DNA from: Ceriagrion tenellum | Lineage: Eukaryota > Arthropoda > Insecta > Odonata > Coenagrionidae | Direction: 5' to 3' | Length of the DNA stretch: 64,000 bases | NCBI GenBank assembly: GCA_963169105.1 | Contig: OY720633.1 | Coordinates: forward strand, 159,913,780 to 159,977,779 | Shown: positions 1 to 10,028 of the stretch, in pieces | Position numbering within the stretch: the first letter of the stretch is position 1 | Layout: every line of letters starts with the position of its first letter | Program-made: the position numbers and the translations under genes | The notes under the pieces: generated by a model | Databases searched by the model: none | What the model was told of the DNA's origin: nothing | What the model saw: only the letters and a program-made list of their open reading frames with translations

Positions 1-436
1 CACAGCGGAAGGGAGCGTAACGTCAACAATGAAAGCTCACGAAAACGTCCATCAATAGGATAGATCTTATCATGAATATATATTATGGATTCGGATTTTT
101 GGCATTGTTGCCTAGGATACGCGTTGCCTAAATTTCCACATTTAGATCACCCAGTCATTGGCGCCACTTCGATTAGTCTTTTCTGTTGTTATTGTAAATA
201 GACGTAGTTAATTGCTGTTAACGTGAGACCGTGGTGAATATTCAGTAACGATCGAGGAGACATGAATTACTTGATGCTTTGAATAACATCTTGCAATTTT
301 TGTGATCTAAAATTTACTTTGTAAATGCTAGAAAGGAATTATCTATTACAGGAATTGCGTAAGAGGTTTATGAAACGTCCATTGTGTGCCGACGACGATG
401 TTTGCCAGACTCTGATTCTATTTTTTGATTGGACCA
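1..436. other. Non-coding DNA, nothing recognised
   Basis: AT-rich sequence without a supported gene, repeat or RNA. The start of the next repeat copy bounds it on the right. Confidence 0.5.
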
Positions 437-730
437 CTTTAAGGTAGTCCGAGCGAGATAGTTCCCTAGCCATAATAGAGATCATACTCGAATTATACGT
501 TTTAATTTCACCAACTATAAGTCACATGAATAAAATATTGCATTATTAATGGTGCAATAATATAGTGTCATATGACAGAAATGGTAAATAATTAAATGAA
601 AATGTCTTAATAAGTCCATAAATTGACTCATTTTTTTCGCGCGGATAGTTTGAAACTCCTTCAAAACGGAAGGTTTTTTGTGATACCAAAGAACCTATTG
701 CGGTGACAATGATTTATTTTCAAATTTTAG
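437..730 (-). repeat. Dispersed inverted-repeat element, copy A (partial)
   Basis: Begins with a terminal motif (GGTAGTCCGAGCGAGATA at about 443-460) and matches, in reverse orientation, the right part of the copy at 41,028-41,580. Identity by eye is about 85-90% over the first 75 bases and continues through the block around 'GACTCATTTTTTTCGCG' to the 'GCGGTGACAAT' block near 705-715. The match stops near 730, so this copy lacks the other end. No coding frame is supported. Probably a short non-autonomous DNA transposon (MITE-like). Confidence 0.75.
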
Positions 731-1935
731 CTTTCCCTTTTACTGCCTTAAGCATTTCTCTACCTATAAACACATTTCTTGCAACTTCAAAACCTTACTC
801 ATCCTCATCATATCTTCTATTAATTAATGCCCGCAATCTGCCGAGTCTATTAAGCAAATCATGAAATGTTGGTCGCCGGTTCAGGCATCCCCATTCATTG
901 AATCCACCTAATTTGGCCAATCAAAGTTAGGAAGGCTCTCTATAATGCGATTTAGTCCGGAAGTGTAATTTTTTCTGATTATTTTCCCAGTCCAGTTTCA
1001 TTCTTTCATGGAGCATTCTCATCGCCATTAATTTGTCTCTTAAGTAATTGGTGGACGTGCGATAAGACACTCGAAAATCAGTCTAGTATAAATTGTAATG
1101 TAGAGGATTATACTCACATAGTCCGCCCATTCTGTAGCTGTTTTTCTTTTTAAATCGTATTTATCTGAAAAAGTCGTTTTTGTCGCACTTTCTCAGGAAA
1201 AAACACGCGCTCAACTTCTACCACTTTTCTTACTATTGAGCAGTCAACTCTAAAAGTGAAGTTTCCCTAGCAACAATTACCATGAACTTCTAGTGGCGCT
1301 TAACCATTGTTGTATTTTTAAGGCAACGATTTCTATGACGAATTAGTTTATGGCAAACATTATGTCGTATTACTTTCATGAATAAACATTGCAACCTTGT
1401 TTATTTGAAAACTTTTAACTTATTCATGAACATGAGCAAACAAGAACCTGCAATCGTTCGAAACTCCTCCATGAAAAGTGCCAATTTTCACTACTTGTCG
1501 AAGTGAAAGGATTTATCCTTTGAAGAAAGTAATGTACGCATAGAATAGAGGTAATGCGATTTGGGATAAGGATGCATGGAAGAATGCAATACAATGGAAG
1601 AATGAATACAATGCACTGTTAGTGCAATATAATGGTGGATAAGTAGCTGAGAATGGGACCCTTAAAAATCTGAGATGGAAGAGGTGCCAATGCATAAAGA
1701 CATCTCTCCATCATCCTCTCTGACAAATTTTCTCTAAGTGAACCGAAAATATTTTTTTTATCATTGGAGACATTGAAACCTATAACTCTTTTACTAGATT
1801 TATCGTTTTTATTTCACACATTAAGTTCGGAATGAACAATAATTCAAGTAATTTTTTTAATTTGAGCTATCACGCTAATTTTCCACAAAGATACAAAGGT
1901 AGGCGCAATTTTTTTGTCAATTGCAATACTTTTTC
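731..1935. other. Non-coding DNA, nothing recognised
   Basis: AT-rich, with only short chance open frames. I see no repeat shared with the rest of the window. Confidence 0.45.
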
Positions 1936-2044
1936 GTGAGCGAGAGTGAAATGAGAAAACGAAGTTCGATGGCCAAAGCGAACGGACGAACTCGGTAGAC
2001 ATGGAAGCCCCAGCCAGCGATCGAAGATGACGGAGGAACTCAAT

Positions 2045-2454
2045 TTTTTCGGTCTTTCAACTCCTCCTGTTCCAACAGCTGTCGCATGCGCTGCTCAGGA
2101 GACGATGAAACGGCTGCTTTGACAGTTTCATATTTTCCAGTCGCGGGAGGATCCATGATGATGTCCTCGACTCTTTCAGTGTATCAGCTGCCCAACTGAG
2201 CAACCGCGTACGAGAACTTCGTCATGTCATTGATAATATTAGCCAAACGGAACTGCACTTTCACTTGTTTAAACCATAGGGCCTTTTGGCTTTTCGTCCC
2301 AGGATGCGGGGATACGTACGATAACGCGGTTTACGCTCGCTGTGTCTTCGCCATCTGGATTCACGGCGAAAACCAAAGACGCCCGGTGTAGTCTTCCTAT
2401 TTCGGATAAATAATCACTCACGTTAACGTTCACCACTCGTTTCGGGGTCACCAC
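2045..2454 (-). pseudogene. Gag-like capsid fragment of a Ty3/gypsy-type retrotransposon, broken
   Basis: The minus-strand translation holds the run VNRVIVRIPASWDEKP. One base of frame slippage near 2276 leads to WFKQVKVQFRLANIINDMTK, then an ATGKYETVKAAV segment and an EQRMRQLLEQEEL segment. This order (IPPFW; WF-x-Q-x-x-x-Q-F-x-x-x-x-I; D-x-x-K; NPP-x-x-x-KYE-x-L-K; R-x-x-x-LL-x-x-E-x-L-x-D-R-K) is the usual N-terminal gag domain of insect gypsy-like elements, which forms the particle capsid. The frame is broken by the slippage at about 2276, an in-frame TGA at about 2184-2186 and a TGA at about 2040. No matching pol follows. It is a dead fragment. Confidence 0.75.
2438..2453 (-). other. 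Candidate tRNA primer-binding site of the LTR relic
   Basis: Minus strand TGGTGACCCCGAAACG begins with the TGG expected for complementarity to a tRNA CCA end. It sits a few bases after the putative LTR end and just ahead of the gag relic. The priming tRNA cannot be assigned by eye. Confidence 0.4.
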
Positions 2455-2497
2455 TTTGGTGAGCGAGAGTGAAATAAGAAAACGGAGTTCGATGACA

Positions 2498-3480
2498 ACG
2501 ATTTATTCCGAAGAAATGGCGCGTCCTAAGTTTAATAACATTTGCGTCGTGTCTCTTGTTTATTTACGTTGTTCCCTGGTGATCTCTGCCAGCCTCCCCA
2601 GGTCGATCCTCGGTCGTGGCGCTCCAACCAGCTAGCACCAGGCAGTCGTACAAGTTCTTTAAACATTACAAGGTAGTATTATAGATCTAAACACTTTGTG
2701 GTGTCCACATGAGAATCGTATTTTAATGATCTGGATTTCGGTGCTGTGCGTCATCATCAGGTCCACCTAATGATGTCGCACTGATGTTGTCAAAGAATGC
2801 ACCGAAGTTCTTCGAGACATAACGCGCGCCTACGACCTACTTAGTGTCAACCTATGCCTTTGTTTCGAAAAGGCGTTTTCGCGAGATTCATCCCGAGATA
2901 TGACAATACGTCAAGCCCGAATACCGCAAATAAATATTTTAATTCCATCTTGGGGTCATTTGCATTATGTTAGATAGTTCTCAATATGCCCGACCTCGAA
3001 CAGCTCGTGATGTACTTTACTCTTATACGTGAATATCCCTCGTCCTAAAAGCTTAATTCGGGTTAAATTTGTGCCACTATGAATACGGGTAGATTATCTT
3101 CCAAGTCGTATCTTGCTTAGCTGGTATATCCATAGTTTTGGCGATTTTTATTTTAGTACTGCGAAATTACTAAGCATTAATACCCCCTGTAACATTTCTC
3201 GTAATATCCAGAAAATTCTCAAAACGATAAAAGGGGATTTTTTGGAAAACATTTTTATCACTAAGTTCCAACTTTATAGGTCCTATTATAAGAAAATCCT
3301 TTGAATTCCTTCAACACGTAACCCAAATCCAATACTTACCGCAGGCTATACTGGGATTACATCCTCCTCAACAGGAAAAAGCCACGACAAACCTTAGTAC
3401 TTCTCATATGTAGAGAGTCGTTTTATATAATTTCATGAAGTTGACAAAATTTTGGATTCGAGGGATGGCAAGTTACGATG
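2498..3480. other. Non-coding DNA with one ribozyme-like relic
   Basis: No gene is supported. The only structure I see is the hammerhead-like relic at about 2720-2770, listed separately. Confidence 0.4.
2720..2770 (-). ncRNA. Hammerhead-like ribozyme relic
   Basis: Minus strand reads CUGAUGA (2760-2754), one extra U, a short insert where stem II should be, then GAAA (2739-2736). After that come U-CCAG-A-U-C, that is a two-base-pair stem III (AU/AU) with a four-base loop and a terminal C17. These match the catalytic core residues of a hammerhead, but stem II pairs poorly and stem I pairs hardly at all, so this copy is probably inactive. It belongs with the better copy at 15,531-15,580. Confidence 0.4.
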
Positions 3481-3484
3481 TGAC

Positions 3485-3715
3485 ATTTTAAGCCTGTGAA
3501 TCTGCTATCCGGCTGGCGAACGCCGGGTGACTGCTGTGTTGGATCCCGGAGGGACGCCGCAGGAGCGAATCCTTTGCCCTCAGGGTGCTGGCGACGGCGT
3601 GGCTGGTCGCGCTCAGCAGTCAATTCAGGACGCCACCTCCGGGCCTTGGTGCCATCGGCCGGATACTCATACCAGGACCTCAGGGCAAATTCCCGAGGTG
3701 GCATTAGTATCACTA
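3485..3715. other. Isolated GC-rich patch with overlapping open frames, unidentified
   Basis: About 230 bases with much higher G+C and CpG than both flanks. Frames of 77-101 codons (plus) and 96 codons (minus) overlap here, as expected of GC-rich DNA. The patch contains the inverted repeat GCCACCTC (about 3631) / GAGGTGGC (about 3694). The sharp boundaries suggest a transposon fragment, for example a LINE 5' region, or an old promoter. No protein family was recognised. Confidence 0.35.
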
Positions 3716-3994
3716 GGAATGATAATTGAAATATATGTCAGGATTTTCTACTGGTTAATTGGGTTAAAATGGAAAAGGGAGAAAAATTCTCCGGATTTTT
3801 ACAGTCGCAGGCACTTATTTCTCGAGTGTTGAGTTGATAGATCGTGTACGTTTCCTATGGATCTAAGATTTAATACTTCTTTAACCACCCTTTGGCAAAA
3901 CTGAAAAATGTCAATTTTGGTAAATTTAGGCAATATAAAGACCAAGATGCACATATGAAACAGTTTCAGGCGTGACTTGGTGGAATTATCAATA

Positions 3995-4107
3995 TCCATA
4001 CTGGTAAGAATAAAAAGACCTCGAGAATGACTAAGTGTCGAAACTATGGTCGGTCCTTATAAAACTGTGGAAATTTATTATCGTCTTTTTATTCTTACCA
4101 GTATGGA
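3995..4107. repeat. Short fold-back element with perfect 25-bp inverted ends
   Basis: Positions 3995-4019 and 4083-4107 are exact reverse complements (left end TCCATACTGGTAAGAATAAA and on to GAC). The 63-bp interior carries a hammerhead-like segment: GAAAC-UAUG-GUC at 4040-4051, preceded by a GACC that can pair with the following GGUC. The core between them (UCGAGAAUGAC) is altered relative to CUGAAGAUGAC. No target duplication is evident. Confidence 0.8.
4017..4056 (+). ncRNA. Hammerhead-like ribozyme relic inside the fold-back
   Basis: GAAA at 4040-4043 is followed by C-UAUG-G-U-C, a two-base-pair stem III with a four-base loop. Stem I would be GACC (4017-4020) with GGUC (4052-4055). A three-base-pair stem II (GAC/GUC) is possible. 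The CUGANGA box is damaged by an inserted base and a changed G8, so activity is unlikely. Confidence 0.35.
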
Positions 4108-4591
4108 CCAAGAAGCACGCCGATTAAAAATCCGTATTTTCTTGTGTTAATATTCATGCTTACATAGTGCATGAATGGTTAATAATATGTGGGTTTTTAT
4201 CGTCACGTCCATTACCGTTGGACTGTCGCAGAGAAAGTAACCCGAGAACATGAGAAATTTATTTAAAAAATGGTTTTTCGGAGCAAAAAAATTCCATGTT
4301 GCACAGGTTTTAAAAATCAGATGAGTGTTGTTTTTGCAAGTCCTAAAGATGTTATTTAAGGATGTAGAAGAATTAGGTTGCGTATTTCAATATAAATATA
4401 TTAAGCTTGTATTTGAGGATGATGAACTAACATAGGTAAAGATAATTTTGATAATAAGTAAGTCAGATTGATAAGTATAGCAATGCTTCACTCGATCAGA
4501 GATTCGAGTAGAAATGTGCTTATTCTCTAGGAAGACAGTTTTCCCGGTCCCCTTGATTGATCCTGACTCATGACGTGGTGAGGTCAATCCT

Positions 4592-6458
4592 GGGGGCCGA
4601 TTTTATAACTTGGCTCACGTCCGAACGTTAGGGATCCGCTCACCTTCGATCGAGCTCAATTAATTCGAGGGAAGTGTTTCGAGCAATTTTATATGGGCGA
4701 TCGCACATCAGACCGTCGAACATTACTCTGTTGTCAGATGTATAGCATATTTCTCAATTGTTTATCTTGGACGCATGCGCGACGCGCATGCGCAACGAGC
4801 CTATTTTTGAATGATCGCACTTGTTTTAAATATTTTAGAATAACCATTGGGAAGAATTTTGAAATTTTCAATGCATACGAACTCGAATTATACTTTCTCA
4901 CGAGTCTTATAAATTTCCCTCTATGCCTTCATTTGACAATTTCAATCCTTATGCCTTGCCATCCCAAGAATTTATCGAATAAAACTATTTCGCCGGTTCC
5001 AATTGCCTGTTTCTTTAAAACTATAATCTTTTTACAAAATTTAAAAGCAGAAAATATGATCCATCAGAGTTAAGCTATACCTAAATCTTCATTAGCAAAT
5101 AATGATGGAATTAATTTATCAAACCGGCAAACATAATTTACGAAGATTTCACCAGTAACAGTCAAGGAATAGGAAATATTTGAATAGCATTATATTCTCA
5201 TTTCCGTTCATATCACATCGTATTCAGCTCCAAAATACATCCAATCCAATAGACATCCGTGTAGGCTATCACAGAAAATGTATAATAATTTATATCATTG
5301 AAATCCGCTTGAACACCATTCAACATTCGTCTCGACTACTTCAGGATATGATTGTATAAAGCAATATTTCAAACCAGAACGAACCAACAAACTTCATTTG
5401 ACAAAATAATCATCGCCATTTCACTTGGACGAAAACAATCACAATTTACCCTCAAACAAAAGAATAAGCCTTGACATGGCCAAAAATTCAAATAACTACG
5501 TCTATTTCAACTAGTTATCACTTGCATTAAACGTAGATGAGTTTATTATTGTCGCAAAATGACTCTTGGTATGGCAAGTTACTGCATTCAAATTAAAAAA
5601 CACTTCAATATTTATCCTTTATCGAGGACGTAAAAAAACCACACTTAATACTCAGAAGCAAACCTAAATCACCAACGACATTTCAATTGACATAGAATCC
5701 AAATCTCAAGTTAGACATTTGATGGAAGGACGTTATAGTTGCTGCTATCAGTCATCTCCGACATTTGTTACGCAATTGTAAGTCTTTAAGCACTATACCT
5801 GTCACAACACACAATCTCAATAGATGAAGCATAACTCTTATTAACCTTAATATGTTAATACATCACCACGAGCACACACAAAATCCATCACAGCGCATAA
5901 GTAACATTTGTAAGCACTGGTATGCCACAATAAACACTGCCGCTAAATCACACGATAAACCTTTCCACTATCCTCAGCAATTATGACATCCACGTCCTTG
6001 CAGAAATGAGATTTAAAACTTCCAACTGCAATTAAAAGTGAAAACAAATCGCTACAATAGGATAGTTTGCGACAATTGGATACTATAATTAATCAAAAGA
6101 ATACGCGTTATTGAAATACTTTTCCAATACATTAATGAACTGCAATCTAGGCCTCCAATTATAATTAAAGTCAAGAATGGTGTGTTATATTTCATTTATA
6201 GTATGTAAAACATTCCAAACGACGATAGCTATTCAAATAACAATCAATTAAGAAACAAAAACAAACCCACCTTCGAACGCTAATGGCCGCTTCGAAAGAT
6301 ATTTTGTTGTGTATTGTAAGCCGAGGATGCGAGCGTGAGGCAGCATACGTTCGAACTTTGGTTACAAAATAGGCACCGGCAATTGTTTTCGAAGTATTAC
6401 CCACAATTCAGCGGGAATGATTCTAACGGTCGAAGGTTAAGTTATAAAATCGGCCCCC
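4592..6458. mobile_element. Candidate non-autonomous DNA transposon with ~110-bp diverged inverted ends
   Basis: GGGGGCCGATTTTATAACTT at 4592-4611 occurs as an exact reverse complement at 6439-6458. Similarity continues inward at lower identity: CGTTAG, CGCT/GCT, GGGAAGTGTTTCGA vs GGGTAATACTTCGA, then CAATT. The inverted ends are therefore about 100-110 bp (4592-4705 and about 6345-6458). The 1.87-kb body is AT-rich with no recognisable transposase; the 126-codon frame at 4693-5073 has no family resemblance. I could not see a target duplication next to the outer ends, so the superfamily is unassigned. Two inverted insertions of one repeat would give the same picture. Confidence 0.5.
4772..4792. 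promoter_or_regulatory. Perfect palindrome with an NRF-1/Ewg-type site
   Basis: CGCATGCGC-GAC-GCGCATGCG: two nine-base arms around three bases. It contains GCGCATGCGC (4784-4793), the palindromic core bound by vertebrate NRF-1 and its insect relative Erect wing. It stands alone in AT-rich DNA, inside the left part of the candidate transposon. A regulatory role is inference. Confidence 0.4.
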
Positions 6459-6949
6459 TGAGTTTATGTCATACGTTCAATGTCGTTATTCTCGTTGACA
6501 ACCGATATAGCTTCAATTTAACACATAAATAGCAACGCAAGGGAAGGAATATGAGACGACATTTCGTCCACGGGATTGAAAAAGACTGTGATATCGCGTG
6601 AGGAGTCGAATGCACCGTAATATTTTTCATAGCCCGAGCATCGAGTGTTAGAACATTAGTTAGAACATTCGAGTGTTAGACTGGCGGAGCTGGCGGGCTT
6701 ATCGCGGAGTTGATGAACTACCGTAGCGAAAGTGGCGCTCGATTCGTGACACGACTTTTGAAAGTTATTGTACATTCAGGGCAAAACCGGCAAGACGTAT
6801 TTATATATAATATGTCGACTGTATTAACCATGGTATAACATCTGAACTTCCGTCTTTCATCAATAGGCGGCACTATCCAAAAAGTTGTTTGTTCACGGAA
6901 TTCTAGACAACAGTTTTTGGCAACGAGATCCCAATCCCTAATATATATG
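6459..6949. other. Non-coding DNA
   Basis: No gene is supported. A small imperfect tandem of 'GAGTGTTAGA/ACATTAGTTAGAACATTC' lies near 6640-6680. Confidence 0.4.
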
Positions 6950-7260
6950 CATGGTTTGTAGTAATATTATTGATAGATGTGTTACTTTTGAGCCGTAGGA
7001 TGGACAGTTTTTGGGATTTCACGTACAAAGTTGCAGGTGGCCGAGATCAAGCAACACCTGATTTATGCATAGAGAATTAGAAGTCGAGAATTTTTAGGCG
7101 TTAAAATGAGGAAATTCGAGTTTTTACAAAAATTTTTTTTTTAATGCAATTAGCGGTTTGAATACTTTGTTTTAATTTTCGTTTTGCTTTAAAAAAAGAG
7201 CAAATGCAATGTATTAGAATTTGAATAAGAGATTCGTTCTCTTCGAGTTTTGTTGCAGAT
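6950..7260 (+). repeat. Direct repeat block, copy 1
   Basis: Matches 7805-8140 in the same orientation. Shared landmarks are TTTTGA-x-CCGT-x-GG-x-TGGAC, GATCAAGCAACACCTGATTT, a TTTTTAGGC-x-TTAAAA block, AATTAGCGGTT and AAATGCAATGT. Identity is about 80% by eye with several small indels. The two copies lie about 870 bases apart. No coding frame is present. Origin unknown: a local duplication or two fragments of one repeat. Confidence 0.85.
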
Positions 7261-7804
7261 TCATTTTAGCTCTTTCTGCGTGTTTAATTTTATTCTCCAT
7301 TCTCGACTAACGATTTTGACGAAATGGTGGGATTCATTAAATTGGACAAGAAAGTATGATTGAAACGGTTCATTTTTGGAGAAAATAATTTTATTTTACT
7401 TTTACTTACTTACTTTAAAAAAATACTTTAAAAAGTCAATTTTTTAATATGAGCCTAATGGGTAACCAATACAGCAATAGTCAAACAAAAAGTGAATAAA
7501 AAAAGTAAATAAAAAGAAGATGTAAGAGCTAGCACAAAGCATACGAAATGTTAATTACAGATTGGAAAGTTACACTGATGTAGTTATTGAAAGTTGCTAT
7601 ACTGCTGTTTTAAACGTTTCCTTGAACTCCCCCGAAAAAAGTAACTTCAATAATCTCAGTAACAGCCGGAAGTAGAACGTCGTTTTTATACTATAAGATG
7701 AAGCAGCTGATACTTATTTTGGTGCAAGTACATTATTATCCACATCTATTCCATTCATTATAGCATTTGGGCGTTGGCTGTGCGCAGACTTGCGATGTAG
7801 CCAA

Positions 7805-8140
7805 TGAGTCTATGTTTATAATAATTTTTTTGTGATTTAAATAAGATGTGTTAGTTTTGACCCGTGGGGTGGACGATTTTTGGAATACAACGTACAAGGT
7901 TGCAGGTGACTGAGATCAAGCAACACCTGATTTATGCATACAGAATTAGAATTCGAGCATTTTTAGGCATTAAAACGAGGAAATTCGACTTTTTACCTAC
8001 TATTTATTTAAAGAAAGGCAATTAGCGGTTGGAATATTTTGTTTTGACTTTCGTTTTGCTTTAATAAAATCAAATGCAATGTCTTAGAATTTGAATGAGA
8101 AATACGCGTTTTTTTCCGAGTGTTGGTGCCGATATACATT
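7805..8140 (+). repeat. Direct repeat block, copy 2
   Basis: Partner of 6950-7260, with GATCAAGCAACACCTGATTT at about 7914-7933. The intervening 7261-7804 is AT-rich and without a supported gene. Confidence 0.85.
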
Positions 8141-9659
8141 CAAGTCCCAGCTCTAAACATTGAAGAAACTACTGTTAATCGCAAACGCCAGAGCTACATG
8201 TAGACCAATGGAGATCGCCTCTATACTAGTGTGTGCTTGAAGGACACCTATTGTTCGAACCGCGTATAAGCAGTTGTTTTTACACCCGTTCTAAGTCGTT
8301 ATTGTTTTACCTGAACGTAAACCCGTTGTTGTGTTTGTAAGTTGTTATTTGAACACCATTTTATGCTTTTAAGTGGGATAAGAAGTTTGGAGAACTGGAG
8401 ACCGAAAGACAGAATTTTTGTTCTGGTGTTTAAATGAAAATGTGGCATTAAAGCTATTGAGAAAATAATTTTTGTGGTATAGCTCAAAAATGACTGCTGA
8501 ATTATGATGACGGAAGATATAAATTAGGCACCTGCTTCAATTAGATAACTTGCAACCAGGTTATCCAAAATCGAAGAAGTAATGAAAAGGGAAATGAGAG
8601 CAAACCTTCATTTGAGAGTAAAATACAAACGCGGACTTAAATGCCACCGAAGGTTTCCTATTTGTTTCCGTGTTTCAATGGTGGCAATTCAAGGACTCCG
8701 TCCGATGAAGGTACAGAGGTTGTATATATAAAGCGGCTGATGGAATATTCTCAGCTCTCTGTAACGATCGAAGAACGTTTGTAAATATTTGTTAAACAAG
8801 ATATCAATATATTCTCAATGAAATCAAGTACATTATTTTCATCCATTGCATATAATCATTTTATTTTGGTGTATTTTTCTTTTTGGAAATTTCTACAAAA
8901 TGAATAAGTTATTTTTGGCAGCAGTTATGAAAATAACGAGGTGCAAATTTACTTTTGACTTAGGTACTTTAAGGATGATAATATTCAATTTATAAAAAAC
9001 TCTATCAACTTCTTACTTACGATAAGTAAAAATAGTGCAGAATCGTATTCCATTAAACATTTGCACGACAAGTCATTGTAAACTTTCCGTTTCTTCTTGC
9101 ACCTAGGTCGTACACCGACTGAAGGGTTTGTGAAAAATTATTAGGAATCAGGAAAATTCCAGGATTGACCCCACCTTGAGGAATACTTTTCCCTTTGCAA
9201 TTCATAGAAAAACTTCAGGTGTAATTATTTTCTCATTAAAAAAGTCATATTAATTCCAGGTTTTAAGTCCTTAGTAAATAGCATTTTTAACGTAGGAATT
9301 TTCTTCCTTCTAGCGGGTGCGGGTGACAACGTAAAAAGGAGCTTTTGCAGCAGTAGCCATGTTTATTTGGCCTATGAATCCTCCGTCTTTCGGACTGTGC
9401 CTTCGGTGTAAAGGGTAACCATAATCATTGGTTTCGATTACCAAATTAAAAATCTATGGTGGTTCTTAGTTAAATTGCCGATTTTCATACCCGGATTGTT
9501 CATTGAACGGAATTTCTCGTTATTCTTTCGAGTAAGAAGCATGTAGTGACGCAATTATAATTTCCGCCATATTAAAACAAATTGAAGTTTCGAAACAGAT
9601 GGATCTGAACCAGATTTATAGCTTGTAACCCGCTGGTTAGGATGAAATTTGTGAGGTTC
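8141..9659. other. Non-coding DNA apart from the promoter-like site at 8.73 kb
   Basis: AT-rich with short chance frames only; no other structure recognised. Confidence 0.4.
8723..8760 (+). promoter_or_regulatory. TATA + initiator core promoter, possibly of an LTR
   Basis: TATATATAAAG (8723-8733) precedes TCAGCTC (8751-8757). The A of TCAG lies 26-30 bases after the TATA start, the spacing of arthropod TATA/Inr promoters. The downstream ~100 bases hold no coding start that I trust. A solo LTR is an alternative, since retroelement LTRs carry the same layout, but I cannot define LTR ends. Confidence 0.4.
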
Positions 9660-9690
9660 TTAGCATAACCCGGGAAACACCACGGGGAGG
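9660..9690 (-). mobile_element. Possible Helitron 3' terminus
   Basis: About 160 bases downstream of the helicase stop, the minus strand reads CCCCGTGGTGTTTCCCGGG then TTATGCTAA. Helitrons end in a GC-rich hairpin a few bases before CTRR. Here the hairpin is imperfect and the base after CTAA is G rather than the usual T, so this end is decayed or coincidental. Confidence 0.35.
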
Positions 9691-9819
9691 TGACCGAATT
9701 CCCAATTTTCTTGATATATCATGTTTTATATTTGTCTTTTATTTTATTTTATTTTTTGTTTAATATTTGTAAATACTGATTATCATTAAATTATCTGTAT
9801 CAACTCATTAGAAAATAGA

Positions 9820-10028
9820 CTAATACGTTATATGTTCAGCTTTTCCCTCAGGAGTGTTGATAAAATGGCTGTTGCCGCTCGAAACGCTGGAGTTCGCGAC
9901 GTAAAGTTGCACATTTGTGAAACTGTGACTTTCCAATTGAAGGCCAGCCACTTGAAGAGTCTGCCCTTGTGACGTATTTATAGTTATAGAAATAAAATAT
10001 GTCAAGCTCGGAAAGCGGGGAAATGACG
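9820..10028 (-). pseudogene. Helitron Rep/helicase, C-terminal helicase remnant
   Basis: The minus-strand frame contains ITINTSQGQTLQVAGLQLE and, about ten residues later, QLYVANSSV. It ends NTPEGKAEHITY and a stop at 9820. This is the C-terminal part of the PIF1-like helicase of Helitron rolling-circle transposons (consensus M-T-I-N-K-S-Q-G-Q-T-L, then G-Q-L-Y-V-A-x-S-R, then P-x-G-K-x-x-N-x-V). The helicase unwinds DNA during rolling-circle transposition. Residues ahead of it (FPRFPSLTYFIS) fit the usual RRQFPVxLAFAM segment. The lysine of INKSQG and the arginine of the VA-x-SR motif are both lost. The ATP-binding N-terminal half and the Rep domain were not found upstream. An overlapping frame at 9848-10120 is a shadow. 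Confidence 0.75.

Larger units (their letters stand above)
1936..2497 (-). mobile_element. LTR-retrotransposon relic (Ty3/gypsy-type) flanked by short direct repeats
   Basis: A ~36-bp sequence (GAGCGAGAGTGAAAT followed by A/G-agaaaacg-A/G-agttcgatg) occurs at about 1936-1973 and again at 2459-2495 in the same orientation. Read on the minus strand, the 2495-2459 copy looks like the 3' end of a 5' LTR. It is followed at 2453-2438 by a TGGTGACCCCGA-type primer-binding site and then by a decayed gag. The second copy would be the matching end of a 3' LTR after a large internal deletion. Sequence just outside the two repeats is not similar, so most of each LTR is missing or rearranged. Pol, protease and integrase are absent. 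Confidence 0.6.
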
